A stretch of 64,000 nt of DNA from Ferrovibrio sp035304305 (GCF_035304305.1 NZ_DATGQG010000022.1:11476-75475); one strand, 5' to 3'. Shown: positions 42,404 through 51,470, numbered from the stretch's first letter. Notes: generated from the letters alone by a model not told the origin. Made by a program: numbers and translations.

Positions 42404-43885
42404 ATGTCTGGCGGTGGCGATGTTCTCTACGGGCCCAAGCCCGCCCTTCTGGAACGCCTGCCGTTCCATCTGGGGGAAAGGTCATCGCCGCATAAGCCAC
42501 GGATCCCGTCGGCGACAGACCTGCAGACCCGTCTGCCGGGGCTGGTGCTGGTCTGGGACTGGCTCGGGATTGCCGCAGCGGGACTGCTGATCGATGTCCT
42601 TATTGATCCGGGCGTGGCCCAGCCGTCCCGCTATCTCGATATAGTGCTGGGCGCCACGCTCACCGTAAATTACCTGCATCTGCTTCGCGGCTATTGCGTT
42701 CCCAGCATGCGCAAAGTGGCGGTGCAGGTCGCCAAGGCTTCTCTGGCGTGGCTCGGCGCCTTCGCCAGCCTGGCGCTGATCGGATACATGGCCGGTTACG
42801 CAGCGGAATTCGGAGAGGCGTGGGCAGGGCTCTGGTTCGCCGGCGCGTGGCTGTTCATATGCGCGACGCGTTGGCTGGTGGGAAGCATGCTGTCACGCTG
42901 GCAGAAAGACGGCCGGCTGGCCCGCAGGATCGCGGTGCTTGGCGCGGGACAGACAGCATCCGTGCTTGCCCGCAGATTGCAGGCCCATGGCGAGGAAGCC
43001 GCGGTCGTGGGCTTGTTTGCCGAAAGCAGCGGTGCGGCCCGGGCAGGCGAAAATACGGGAAATCTCGACCTCCTCACATCGCTGGCCAATGCGGGAGAAG
43101 TGGATGAGGTAATCCTCGCCCCGTCCGACGACCCATCCACGGACCTGCGCCAGATCATGACGAGACTCGCGCAGACGCAGGTCGAAGTAAAAATCTACCC
43201 GCAGCTTCCCAATCTTGGTTTCCCGGTTCAGGGATTCAGCAAGGTTGCCGGCATATCAGCCCTGACGATCCAGGCGCGGCCGCTGGCCGGGTGGGGCGCC
43301 CCGCTCAAGCGCGCCGAAGACATCGTTCTGACCAGCATCCTGCTTGTCCTGCTGGCACCGTTGCTGCTGCTCATTGCCGTGCTCATCAAGCTGGACAGCC
43401 CCGGGCCGGTGATATTCCGGCAGGAACGCCACGGATTCAACAACAACCGGTTCCGCGTCTTCAAATTCCGTACCATGCACCATGAGCCGGATCCCGATCC
43501 CAGCGTTCCGCAGGCGCGGCGCAATGACCCCCGCGTGACGCGCGTCGGCGCCGTCCTGCGGAGCACCAGCCTTGATGAGCTGCCGCAGCTGTTCAATGTC
43601 CTGCGGGGGGATATGTCGCTCGTCGGACCGCGCCCCCATGCGACGGCGCATAACGACAAATATGCCCCGCTCATCGATGGCTATCTGGCACGGCATCGCG
43701 TGCGACCGGGCATGACCGGCTGGGCCCAGGTGAACGGCTGGCGTGGCGAGACGGATACGCTTGAAAAGATGCGCAACCGCCTCGAGCACGACCTGTTCTA
43801 CATCGCCAACTGGTCGCTGCTGCTGGATCTGAAAGTGCTGCTGCTGACGCTGCCCGTCATCATGCGCGGGACAAATGCCTACTGA
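42404..43885 (+). CDS. Undecaprenyl-phosphate glucose phosphotransferase (initiating sugar transferase)
   Basis: The protein has 493 residues. An N-terminal four-to-five-span membrane region (e.g. LVWDWLGIAAAGLLIDVLID) is followed by a CoA-binding-like fold (RIAVLGAGQTASVLARRLQA). The C-terminal bacterial sugar transferase domain begins with a hydrophobic helix (LLVLLAPLLLLIAVLIKLD). It contains SPGPVIFRQERHGFNNNRF, FKFRTM, LRSTSLDELPQLFNVLRGDM, SLVGPRPHA and RPGMTGWAQVNGWRGET. It puts the first sugar phosphate on undecaprenyl phosphate to start exopolysaccharide repeat synthesis. It is divergent from the autokinase gene, and the intervening region carries the GAAAA tract. Confidence 0.93.
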   Translation: MSGGGDVLYGPKPALLERLPFHLGERSSPHKPRIPSATDLQTRLPGLVLVWDWLGIAAAGLLIDVLIDPGVAQPSRYLDIVLGATLTVNYLHLLRGYCVPSMRKVAVQVAKASLAWLGAFASLALIGYMAGYAAEFGEAWAGLWFAGAWLFICATRWLVGSMLSRWQKDGRLARRIAVLGAGQTASVLARRLQAHGEEAAVVGLFAESSGAARAGENTGNLDLLTSLANAGEVDEVILAPSDDPSTDLRQIMTRLAQTQVEVKIYPQLPNLGFPVQGFSKVAGISALTIQARPLAGWGAPLKRAEDIVLTSILLVLLAPLLLLIAVLIKLDSPGPVIFRQERHGFNNNRFRVFKFRTMHHEPDPDPSVPQARRNDPRVTRVGAVLRSTSLDELPQLFNVLRGDMSLVGPRPHATAHNDKYAPLIDGYLARHRVRPGMTGWAQVNGWRGETDTLEKMRNRLEHDLFYIANWSLLLDLKVLLLTLPVIMRGTNAY

Positions 43886-43939
43886 TCGGAACGGGACAGG
43901 CCGAAGGTTGGTGGAGCTCAGGCGCCACTGCGGCGTCGG

Positions 43940-44428
43940 CTAGGGTAGCCTTCTCCGGCGGGTCATCTTGCGGCTTTCCAGGATGCGCTCGATTTCCACC
44001 CGTGTGCTGGCGCTCGAGCGCAGCAGCCGGTCGGTGGCGAGGAGCAGTGCCTCGTAATTCTCATCGCTGTCATTGAGAGAAATCGCATCCATTCCTGCCA
44101 GAAACGATGCGATGTCGCTGCTGACGCGGTCCCAGATTTCCTCGGGGGAACGACGTATCGGCTGGATCCTGCTGCCGACGGAGACAACCTGAGCCGTGGT
44201 GCGATCATTCTCGCTGCGGACAGGAGGAGGACTCACAGTGTGATCGGCTTTTGCCGGAACCTGATCGGCTCGGCGAACGATGTAGCGGATCGCCGGTGCC
44301 GTGCACTCATAGCTTCGCGCAATGTCAGCCAACGTCTCCCCCTTCCGGAAGCGCGCCATGATCTTCGGCCATTCTTCTCGCCGGATTTTTCCGCGGATTC
44401 TGGCTTTGCTCAATTCAGCTGACCTCAT
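43940..44428 (-). CDS. Helix-turn-helix protein in the exopolysaccharide cluster
   Basis: The ATG at 44428 gives 162 residues; a start at 44515, with GAGG eight bases upstream, would add 29. Near the N-terminus is a basic helix-turn-helix-like segment: IRREEWPKIMARFRKGETLA with DIARSYECTAPAIRYIVRRA, resembling resolvase or Hin-type recognition helices. The C-terminal half (EEIWDRVSSDIASFLAGMDA onward) is an acidic helix region. I do not recognise a named family. A perfect palindrome (44497-44512) lies upstream of the shorter start, a plausible operator. The position between the sugar transferase and CDP-sugar genes suggests a local exopolysaccharide regulator; this is inference. Confidence 0.6.
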   Translation of the reverse strand: MRSAELSKARIRGKIRREEWPKIMARFRKGETLADIARSYECTAPAIRYIVRRADQVPAKADHTVSPPPVRSENDRTTAQVVSVGSRIQPIRRSPEEIWDRVSSDIASFLAGMDAISLNDSDENYEALLLATDRLLRSSASTRVEIERILESRKMTRRRRLP

Positions 44429-44496
44429 CGTACCATACGCACGAATCACTACATGCGCGTCGCGCGTGACCAAACGGTGATATAGGCCCTTAAGTA

Positions 44497-44512
44497 CGTT
44501 CTTACAAGAACG
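44497..44512. promoter_or_regulatory. Palindromic operator-like site
   Basis: CGTTCTT-AC-AAGAACG is a perfect 7-bp inverted repeat between the HTH gene start (44428) and the divergent cytidylyltransferase gene. If translation of the HTH protein starts at 44515 instead, the site would lie in its coding region. Confidence 0.55.
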
Positions 44513-44539
44513 CATTTTCTCTGCCTCATCGTTGTCTTA

Positions 44540-44562
44540 TTTTTTTCTTTTCTTTTCTTTTC
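44540..44562. repeat. (CTTTT)n tract upstream of the cytidylyltransferase gene
   Basis: Seven T followed by three CTTTT units and C, 57 bases before the gene start. Its first 17 bases are identical to the start of the tract at 57745. Confidence 0.8.
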
Positions 44563-44618
44563 GCCATTGATACAAAAGTGGCCAGTATTGATGCCAACCG
44601 TCGTACCAGCGGTCGCCC

Positions 44619-45479
44619 ATGACAAAAATGTTTCATGAAGCAGATGCATTGGCGTCCGGTGTGACGGTGGGGAGGAAGGCAATTGCCCGACGGCTGCGAC
44701 CGCCGCCGGTGGCGATCCTGGCCGGTGGTCTCGGCACCCGGCTTTCCGAGGAGACAGGTTCCCGGCCGAAACCCCTCGTCGAGATCGGCGGCAGGCCAAT
44801 CATCTGGCACGTCATGAAGCACTACGATGCCCACGGGATGAACGAATTCGTCATCGCCCTGGGCTACAAGAAAGAAGCGGTCGTCCAGTATTTCCTAAAC
44901 CTGCATACCTACAGCCGAAACCTCACTGTCCGTACCCGGGACGGCTCCACCTCGCTCCATGAGCCTGCCGAGGGACCGGACTGGACCGTCCATCTGATCG
45001 ACACCGGCGCTGAAACGGCGACAGGCGGTCGCATCAAGCGGCTGCAGCCCTATCTCGGCGACGGGACCTTCATGCTCACCTGGTGCGACGGAATTTCCGA
45101 CGTCAATCTGGATGAACTGCTGGCCTTCCACCGGGCCCACGGGAAACTCGCGACGGTAACGGTCGTGCGCGCACCATCGCGTTTCGGCTTCGTAGAGATG
45201 GCCGGAGACAGCAAGGTACAGCGTTTCACGGAGAAACCCGACCAGGGCGAAGGCTGGATCAACGCGGCCTTCTTCGTGCTCGAGCCGGGCATTTTTGACT
45301 ACATCGCCGGCGACGACACGATGTGGGAGCGCGAGCCGCTGCAGGCGCTCGCCGCCGACGGCCAGCTCATGGCTTACACGCATCGCTCCTACTGGCAATG
45401 CATGGATACCCTGCGGGAGAAGATTCTTCTTGAGGAACTCTGGTCCAGAGGCGCCGCGCCCTGGAAGACGTGGAAATAA
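44619..45479 (+). CDS. rfbF: Glucose-1-phosphate cytidylyltransferase
   Basis: The protein has 286 residues, slightly longer than the usual 257, because of about 28 variable N-terminal residues. The nucleotidyltransferase signature is LAGGLGTRLSEETGSRPKPL followed by VEIGGRPIIWHVMKHY. Specific features of the RfbF family are RLQPYLGDGTFMLTWCDGIS and the C-terminal YWQCMDTLREKILLEELW. It makes CDP-glucose from CTP and glucose 1-phosphate, the entry point of CDP-deoxysugars. A later Met at 44625 could also serve as start. It heads an operon running to the deacetylase gene. The CDP-glucose 4,6-dehydratase that usually follows is not obvious. Confidence 0.92.
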   Translation: MTKMFHEADALASGVTVGRKAIARRLRPPPVAILAGGLGTRLSEETGSRPKPLVEIGGRPIIWHVMKHYDAHGMNEFVIALGYKKEAVVQYFLNLHTYSRNLTVRTRDGSTSLHEPAEGPDWTVHLIDTGAETATGGRIKRLQPYLGDGTFMLTWCDGISDVNLDELLAFHRAHGKLATVTVVRAPSRFGFVEMAGDSKVQRFTEKPDQGEGWINAAFFVLEPGIFDYIAGDDTMWEREPLQALAADGQLMAYTHRSYWQCMDTLREKILLEELWSRGAAPWKTWK

Positions 45480-45495
45480 TCAAAAGGGGGAGGAA

Positions 45496-46608
45496 ATGAA
45501 AGTTCTTGTCACCGGTCATACGGGCTATATCGGCACCATCCTCACGCAGATGCTGCTGCAGAGAGGCCATCAGGTTGTGGGTGTCGATACCGGGCTGTTT
45601 GCAGGATGCACGTTTGGCGCCGACACAGCCTCGGACGTCATTACGATCAACTCGGACATACGTGATCTGACGGTCGTGCAACTCCGCGCCGTGGATGCCG
45701 TCGTGCATCTCGCCGGGATCTGCAACGATCCCCTCGGCGACCTGCTGCCGGAAACCACGATGGATATCAACGATACGGCGACGATCCGGCTGGCGGAGCT
45801 GGCCCGGGACGCCGGTGTTGAACGCTTTGTTTTCTCGTCCACCTGCAGCGTCTACGGCGCGGCAGAGGAGGACTGGGTGGACGAGGCATCGCCGCCCAAT
45901 CCCGTCACGCCTTATGCCGTTTCGAAATATCGCGCGGAACAAGGCCTGCTTGCCCTGGCCACCGACCGTTTCTCTCCCGTGTTGCTGCGCAGTGCCACAG
46001 CCTATGGTTTTTCGCCGCGCATCCGGTTCGACTTGGTTCTGAACAATCTGACGGCACATGCCGTCACCACCGGGCGGGTATTCCTCAAGAGCGACGGGAT
46101 GGCCTGGCGGCCGCTGGTTCATATCGCGGATATCAGCAGGGCATTCATCGCAGCCGTCGAGGCGCCGCGGGAGGCGGTCCATTGTGAGACGTTCAACGTC
46201 GGGTCGACGGCCGAGAACTATCGCGTGCGCAGCATAGCCGAGATCGTCCGGAACACGGTGCCGGGATCGGCAATCGCCTATGCCGAGGGTGCCGCGGCTG
46301 ATAAGAGATCCTACCGAGTCAGTTTCCGGAAAATCGAGAGCAGGCTTCCGAATTTCAGACCGCAGTGGACGGCCATGGCAGGCGCGCTGGAACTGCACGC
46401 CTGCTACACGAAGTATGGGCTCGCGCTCGAGGATTTCGAGGGGGAGCGTTATCAGCGTCTGGCTCATCTGAAATCGCTGCTGGCGGCAGGCATTCTCGAT
46501 CGGTCTCTGCGCCGGCTGCCGCAACCCTATGAACGGATGTCCGATGCTGCGGGCTTCGTACCTGCCTTCCGTGACGCACAGGCCGTGGATATCCAACAGG
46601 CGGAGTGA
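45496..46608 (+). CDS. NAD-dependent epimerase/dehydratase (extended SDR)
   Basis: The ATG at 45496 follows GGGGAGGA and gives 370 residues. The Rossmann motif is VTGHTGYIG at residues 4-12. The catalytic set is present: SSTCSVYG supplies the Ser/Thr, and YAVSKYRAE supplies Tyr and Lys. The substrate-side segment is RPLVHIADISRAFIAAVEA. It probably acts on the CDP- or another NDP-hexose made by the cytidylyltransferase 16 bases upstream, as a 4,6-dehydratase, 4-reductase or epimerase; which of these cannot be decided by eye. It is followed by a methyltransferase with an N-terminal zinc motif, fitting a branched or methylated deoxysugar. Confidence 0.88.
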   Translation: MKVLVTGHTGYIGTILTQMLLQRGHQVVGVDTGLFAGCTFGADTASDVITINSDIRDLTVVQLRAVDAVVHLAGICNDPLGDLLPETTMDINDTATIRLAELARDAGVERFVFSSTCSVYGAAEEDWVDEASPPNPVTPYAVSKYRAEQGLLALATDRFSPVLLRSATAYGFSPRIRFDLVLNNLTAHAVTTGRVFLKSDGMAWRPLVHIADISRAFIAAVEAPREAVHCETFNVGSTAENYRVRSIAEIVRNTVPGSAIAYAEGAAADKRSYRVSFRKIESRLPNFRPQWTAMAGALELHACYTKYGLALEDFEGERYQRLAHLKSLLAAGILDRSLRRLPQPYERMSDAAGFVPAFRDAQAVDIQQAE

Positions 46609-46615
46609 GGCGGAC

Positions 46616-47839
46616 GTGACAACGAAGCGTTGCCCGAACTGCGGAGCGGAAGACGGCTACATCTTTCACCGGGTGCCTGGAGTGCCGGTGAACAGCTGCC
46701 TTCTACTCTCCGATCGCAGCAGCGCGGAAGCCATGGCAACGGGCGATATCGATCTCGCCTTCTGCGACACCTGCGCCTTTGTATTCAATGCCGCCTGGGA
46801 GAGCGGGGCGACGGTCTACTCCGATCTGTACGAGGAGACGCAGGTTTTCTCAGGAACTTACCGCGCCTATCAGCAGCGGCTGGCAGAGGATCTGATCGGC
46901 CGCTATGACCTGTTCGGGAAGGATATTGTCGAGATCGGTTGCGGAAAAGGTGCTTTCCTCCGATTGCTCTGCGACATGGGGGGGAATGCCGGCGTCGGAT
47001 ATGACCCCAGTTTCGTGCCTGAGCGGGCGGAGGCGGGAGCGGCGCGCGTCACCTTCAGGCGGGAGTATTTCTCGGAAACAACGGATCAGGCACCGCCGGA
47101 TCTGGTCTGCTGTCGCATGACCCTCGAGCATATCGCCGAGACGCAGCGTTTCGTCCGCGCCGTCCGGCGGATCGCCTCCCCGGAGCGCGGCACCATCGTG
47201 TTTTTCCAGGTTCCCGATGTCCGGCGCATCCTCGCCGAGGGCGCATTCTGGGACGTCTATTACGAACATTGTTCATACTTCTCGCCCGCTTCCCTCGGAT
47301 ACCTCTTCCGCAGTGCCGGTTTTGAGGTTCTGCGCATGGACAGCGGATATGACGACCAGTACCTCACGATAGAGGCCTACCCGGCCGAACCAGCGTGTGT
47401 GGCGGATGCCAGGGCAGGGGACGGAAGCCTGGAACAACTGGCCCGCGGTGCCGCGACCTTCTCGGAGGTGGCCTCCGATGCTGTGGCATACTGGGATTCG
47501 CTGATCAGAACCGTCTCCCGCGCGGGCGGCCGAATCGCTCTCTGGGGTTCCGGATCGAAGGCCGTGGCCTTCCTCTCTGCGGTAAGGGCGGGCGAGGATG
47601 TCGAGTATCTGGTCGACATCAATCCTTTCCGCTGGGGGAAATTCGTTCCGGGCACCGGCAAACAGATCGTGGGGCCTGAGCATCTATCCCGCTTTCCGCC
47701 GGATCTGGTGATCGCGATGAATCCCATCTACCGGCGGGAGATTGCCGCCGATCTTGTCCGGTATGGCTGCGGCGGCGCCACCTTGGGGGCATTGGGTGAC
47801 CTGCAGGCCGCGCCGGTTTCCGCCAGTGCGCTGATTTGA
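46616..47839 (+). CDS. Zinc-motif class I SAM methyltransferase, probable sugar C-methyltransferase type
   Basis: A GTG start at 46616 (after GTGAGGCGG) puts the cysteine motif at the N-terminus, and 407 residues result. The order is a zinc-type site (RCPNCGAEDG, then LAFCDTCAFVFN), a SAM-binding domain with IVEIGCGKGAFLRLL and CRMTLEHIAE, and a C-terminal Rossmann-like domain (RIALWGSGSKAVAFLSAV, then VEYLVDINPFRWGKFVPGTG). This three-part layout is that of NDP-sugar C-methyltransferases such as TylCIII and NovU, though some members act on other ketone or aldehyde substrates. It is co-linear with the SDR gene, seven bases upstream. Confidence 0.85.
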   Translation: MTTKRCPNCGAEDGYIFHRVPGVPVNSCLLLSDRSSAEAMATGDIDLAFCDTCAFVFNAAWESGATVYSDLYEETQVFSGTYRAYQQRLAEDLIGRYDLFGKDIVEIGCGKGAFLRLLCDMGGNAGVGYDPSFVPERAEAGAARVTFRREYFSETTDQAPPDLVCCRMTLEHIAETQRFVRAVRRIASPERGTIVFFQVPDVRRILAEGAFWDVYYEHCSYFSPASLGYLFRSAGFEVLRMDSGYDDQYLTIEAYPAEPACVADARAGDGSLEQLARGAATFSEVASDAVAYWDSLIRTVSRAGGRIALWGSGSKAVAFLSAVRAGEDVEYLVDINPFRWGKFVPGTGKQIVGPEHLSRFPPDLVIAMNPIYRREIAADLVRYGCGGATLGALGDLQAAPVSASALI

Positions 47840-47935
47840 GTGAACCGCGCACCGCGCCATGTCGGGCGGCAAGCAGTAGCAGGGGAAGATGCCCGCGCCG
47901 TCCTGGCGCACGGGACCGTATCGGAGGAGGACGTT

Positions 47936-48703
47936 ATGCATCCAAGGGCAGATGTGCTCGGTGTCCCTTTGAGTGCGCTGACCATGGATGAGGCTCTGTC
48001 CGCCATAGACGGTTGGATCAGCGGGGCGCAGCGCCAGTATATCTGCACCATCGATGTCCATGCGCTGGTCGAAAGCCAACTGGCATCGGATGTCCAGGCC
48101 ATCTACCGCTCGGCGGCACTGGCTGCGCCGGACGGCATGCCACTCGTCTGGCTGCTGCGCCGGAACGGTTATCGCAGTGCGGACCGCATCTGCGGCCCCG
48201 ATCTGATGCCGGCGCTCTTCCGCCTGTCCGAACAGCGTGGATATCGACACTTCCTCTACGGATCCTCGGAAGACACGCTGCTGCGGCTCCGGCAGGAGCT
48301 CAGCCGGAATTTCCCCGGGGCCAGGGTCGTCGGCCATTACGCGCCGCCCTTCCGTCCGTTGACCCGCGACGAGGAGCAGGAGATCAACACGCGGCTGAAT
48401 GCCGCCGATCCGGATATCGTCTGGGTTGGTCTCGGTGCCCCGAAGCAGGATCGCTGGATGGCGGCGCACCGCGGCGCGCTGAACGCGCCGGTGCTGATCG
48501 GCGTCGGAGGCGCATTCGAGATGATGGCGGGCAAGGTGAAGCGTGCACCGCGCATACTGCGCCGCACCGGCTGCGAGTGGATGTTCCGCCTCGCGCAGGA
48601 GCCGCGCCGCCTTTCCGGTCGTTATTTCCGCTCCAATCTCCAGTTCGTCATGATGCTGGCGAATCAGAAATGGCGGCCGCCACGGCCGACAGTGGATGCC
48701 TGA
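47936..48703 (+). CDS. WecB/TagA/CpsF-family glycosyltransferase
   Basis: The ATG at 47936, five bases after GGAGGAGG, gives 255 residues, the normal length; a GTG at 47840 would only add a basic leader. Family motifs are ICTIDVHALVESQ, ALAAPDGMPLVWLLRR, the CGPDLMPALF segment, the VWVGLGAPKQDRWM motif, and GVGGAFEMMAGKVKRAPRIL near the C-terminus. The C-terminal basic helix is expected to associate with the membrane. Such enzymes transfer a sugar (ManNAcA-type or other) to a lipid-linked acceptor in the repeat unit. It lies between two zinc-type methyltransferase genes in one operon. Confidence 0.93.
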   Translation: MHPRADVLGVPLSALTMDEALSAIDGWISGAQRQYICTIDVHALVESQLASDVQAIYRSAALAAPDGMPLVWLLRRNGYRSADRICGPDLMPALFRLSEQRGYRHFLYGSSEDTLLRLRQELSRNFPGARVVGHYAPPFRPLTRDEEQEINTRLNAADPDIVWVGLGAPKQDRWMAAHRGALNAPVLIGVGGAFEMMAGKVKRAPRILRRTGCEWMFRLAQEPRRLSGRYFRSNLQFVMMLANQKWRPPRPTVDA

Positions 48704-48755
48704 GAAGTGTTCGCTGATCGTCAACTTTTTCCCCAGCTTGAGCAGGAGAAACGGT

Positions 48756-50132
48756 ATGCGTGTCCATGAATGCAGGTCCTGCCAGAGTCCCTCGCTCCGG
48801 GTCATTCTTGATCTGGGGTGCCATCCCGGATCGAACGCCCTGCTGTCGTCGATTCCCGGGGAGGGGGATGAGGCGCGTTACCCGTTGCAGCTGGCCCTTT
48901 GCCAGGAATGCGCCATGCTGCAGCTGACCGAAACCGTGCCGCCGGAAATTCTCTGGCAGCGCGACTTCCCGTACTACTCCTCCGCGTCGCCCGCCCTGCT
49001 GCGGCATGCCTCGTCGATCGCCGAACGCCTGATCCGGGAGCGAAAGCTCGGTCCGGACAGCCTGGTTGTCGAGGTTGCGAGCAATGACGGCTATCTGCTG
49101 CGCAACTTCCGAGATCACGGAATTCCGTGCCTAGGAATCGATCCGGCCGATGGTCCGGCCGAGCAGGCGCGTCAGGCCGGCATACCCACGCTGACCGATT
49201 TCTTCTCTCTCGCCCTGGCGGATCGTCTCGTGTCGGAGGGGCAGCGCGCCGATGTCATTGTTGCCAACAATGTCCTGGCCCATGTGCATGCTATCAACGA
49301 CTTCGTCGCCGGCTTTGCCAGGCTTCTGGCAGATGATGGCATCGCTGTGTTCGAATTCGCCTATGCCGTCGACATGATCCAGAAATGCGAATTCGACACC
49401 ATCTACCACGAGCATCACTTCTATCACACCCTACACGGTCTCATTCCGCTCTTCACCCGGCATGGCTTGAACATAAATGACGTCGAGCGTCTTCCCATCC
49501 ATGGCGGCTCGCTGCGCCTCTGGGTCGGCCGGAGTGTCGAGCGGAGCCCTGCGTTCATTGCGCTGCTGAACTATGAGCGCGAGCTTGGAGTTGACCGCAT
49601 CGGCTGGTACGAGGGCTTCGCCGAACGTGTTGCCGAGCTCCGCGCATCGCTGACAGGACTGTTGCGCGCCGAGAAGGCTCGCGGCCGGCGCATCGCCGCC
49701 TATGGTGCCGCAGCCAAGGGATCGACCCTCGTGAACAGCCTCGACCTCGATCCCGGCTTTTTCGAGTTCGTGGCCGACGCTAACCCGTTCAAGCACGGCA
49801 GGCTGACGCCCGGGCAGCATATCCCGATCGTCCATCCCGACCACGTGCTTGAGAGTCAGCCGGATCTGGTGCTGCTGCTCGCATGGAACTTTGCCGGTGA
49901 GGTCTTGCACCAGCAGGCCGCATACCGAGCAGCCGGAGGGCGTTTTCTCATTCCCATTCCGCATCCCCGGATCATTGAGCCAGACGAACGCATTCCTGAC
50001 ACGCAGTTTGCGATTGGCATGCCGGCTGCCCAGTACATTCCTGCTGAGCCGGCGATGTCGAAGACCCGTCCGGAGAGCCCGGCAATCTGTCAGTCAGTTC
50101 CGCCCGCGGTACCGCAAGCCCTCCCGCTATGA
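48756..50132 (+). CDS. NDP-sugar C-methyltransferase family protein
   Basis: The ATG at 48756 follows AGGAGA and gives 458 residues. An N-terminal zinc site (HECRSCQSP, then LCQECAMLQL) precedes the SAM domain (VVEVASNDGYLLRNFRDHGI, then VANNVLAHVHAINDFV). The family-specific EFDTIYHEHHFYHTLHGL segment follows, and the C-terminal Rossmann-like domain has RIAAYGAAAKGSTLVNSL with FVADANPFKHGRLTPG. This is a close match to the TylCIII/NovU-type sugar C-methyltransferases. The last 50 residues are a Pro/Ser-rich extension beyond the usual end. It overlaps the flippase gene by four bases. Together with 46616-47839 it implies one or two methyl-branched sugars. Confidence 0.9.
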   Translation: MRVHECRSCQSPSLRVILDLGCHPGSNALLSSIPGEGDEARYPLQLALCQECAMLQLTETVPPEILWQRDFPYYSSASPALLRHASSIAERLIRERKLGPDSLVVEVASNDGYLLRNFRDHGIPCLGIDPADGPAEQARQAGIPTLTDFFSLALADRLVSEGQRADVIVANNVLAHVHAINDFVAGFARLLADDGIAVFEFAYAVDMIQKCEFDTIYHEHHFYHTLHGLIPLFTRHGLNINDVERLPIHGGSLRLWVGRSVERSPAFIALLNYERELGVDRIGWYEGFAERVAELRASLTGLLRAEKARGRRIAAYGAAAKGSTLVNSLDLDPGFFEFVADANPFKHGRLTPGQHIPIVHPDHVLESQPDLVLLLAWNFAGEVLHQQAAYRAAGGRFLIPIPHPRIIEPDERIPDTQFAIGMPAAQYIPAEPAMSKTRPESPAICQSVPPAVPQALPL

Positions 50133-51457
50133 AGCCGGTACGGTCCGTCATCTCCCTGGCGCTGGACTGGGTGGTGCCAAACCGGCTGATGAAGTTTGCC
50201 TTCATCGACCAGATCGTGGCGAGCGGGGGAAATTTTCTCGGCGTGATCCTGCTGGCACGCGCTCTCGGCATGTATGAGCTGGGGCGCTTCACCCTCGCAT
50301 GGATGCTGGTCGAGTTCATGGCGACGCTTCAATTTGCGGGAATCATCCAGCCGATGCTCAATATCGGTCCGAAGCAGGCTGAGACCGACAGTGTCAGGTA
50401 TTACCATGCCGTCCTGGCCCAGCAGTTGGCCGCCGGCCTTCTGGTCGGCCTTCTGGTCGGAGCCGGCGTTGGGATTACGGGCTGGCTACTATCCAACCCC
50501 GGGGTTTCGACGTTGGCGCTGCCGCTTGGTGCGGCCATCATTGCCTATCAGCTGTACGAGTTCTATCGCCGTTATCTTTTTGCCCGGGGCCGCCCGGGAG
50601 CGGCGCTCGGTGTCGATTTGCTGCGGTTTGGGCTGCAGCTCGCCGCCATCCTGACCCTGCCCTTTGTCTGGCCCGGCGCCACGGCCGAGGCCGGAATCTG
50701 GATCATTGCGGCCGTCAGTGCCGTGGCCATGACCCAGGGGGCTAGGCTGTATGGCAGGTTCGAGTGGAATGCTGCCACCTTCCACAGTGTCCTGGTCCGC
50801 CACTGGCGCTTTTCAAAATGGACGCTGCCTTCGGGGCTCATGTTCTGGGCAACAACGCAGGCCTTCATGGCGATTTCCGGAATCATGCTGGGGGCCGCGG
50901 CAACCGGCGCATTGCGGGCGGCGACCACGATTACCGGGGTGATGAATCTTCTGCTGCTGTCGCTGGACAATTTTGCACCGGTGCAGGCTTCCCGCGCACT
51001 GCATGTCGGCGGACCCGCCGCGCTGCGCTTCTATATCGGCCGCCTGACGATTCTGAGCGTAGGCCTGATGGGCGCCGCCATAGCAGTCCTGAACATCGCG
51101 CCGGATTATGTCGTGCACCTGCTTTATGGCGAGCAGTACGAGGGACTGGGCTATCTCGTGCGGCTGTTATGTGCGCCGACCGCCATCTACGGGATTGCTG
51201 CGGTCCTGGTGATATGGGCCGCAGCCCTGGAGCGCACCCGACTTATCTTCTGGTCCTACGCCGCTGCAACGCCCTTCAGCATCATAGGGGCATTCCTCCT
51301 GGCGGAGCATTGGGGGCTTGCCGGCCTGGTGCTTAGTTCCCTTCTGGTCGAATGCATCCGGGTCGCGGTGCTTCTGGTTCCGCTGCTCCGGTGGAGCAGG
51401 AGAGATGGCCTTCAACCTGCACAGATGAGTCCCCTGCGGGACAACCCGGCAGCATGA
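50129..51457 (+). CDS. Wzx-like lipid-linked oligosaccharide flippase
   Basis: The 442-residue protein has about 12 to 14 hydrophobic spans. Examples are QLAAGLLVGLLVGAGVGITG in the N-terminal half and YAAATPFSIIGAFLLAEHWG near the end. The start region (KFAFIDQIVASGGNFLGVIL onward) resembles MATE/MOP-superfamily polysaccharide flippases. It should turn undecaprenyl-linked repeat units to the periplasmic side. It overlaps the C-methyltransferase gene by four bases (ATGA) and ends just before the deacetylase gene, whose ribosome site overlaps its stop codon. Confidence 0.87.
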   Translation: MKPVRSVISLALDWVVPNRLMKFAFIDQIVASGGNFLGVILLARALGMYELGRFTLAWMLVEFMATLQFAGIIQPMLNIGPKQAETDSVRYYHAVLAQQLAAGLLVGLLVGAGVGITGWLLSNPGVSTLALPLGAAIIAYQLYEFYRRYLFARGRPGAALGVDLLRFGLQLAAILTLPFVWPGATAEAGIWIIAAVSAVAMTQGARLYGRFEWNAATFHSVLVRHWRFSKWTLPSGLMFWATTQAFMAISGIMLGAAATGALRAATTITGVMNLLLLSLDNFAPVQASRALHVGGPAALRFYIGRLTILSVGLMGAAIAVLNIAPDYVVHLLYGEQYEGLGYLVRLLCAPTAIYGIAAVLVIWAAALERTRLIFWSYAAATPFSIIGAFLLAEHWGLAGLVLSSLLVECIRVAVLLVPLLRWSRRDGLQPAQMSPLRDNPAA

Positions 51458-51470
51458 GGAGGGCGGGGCG

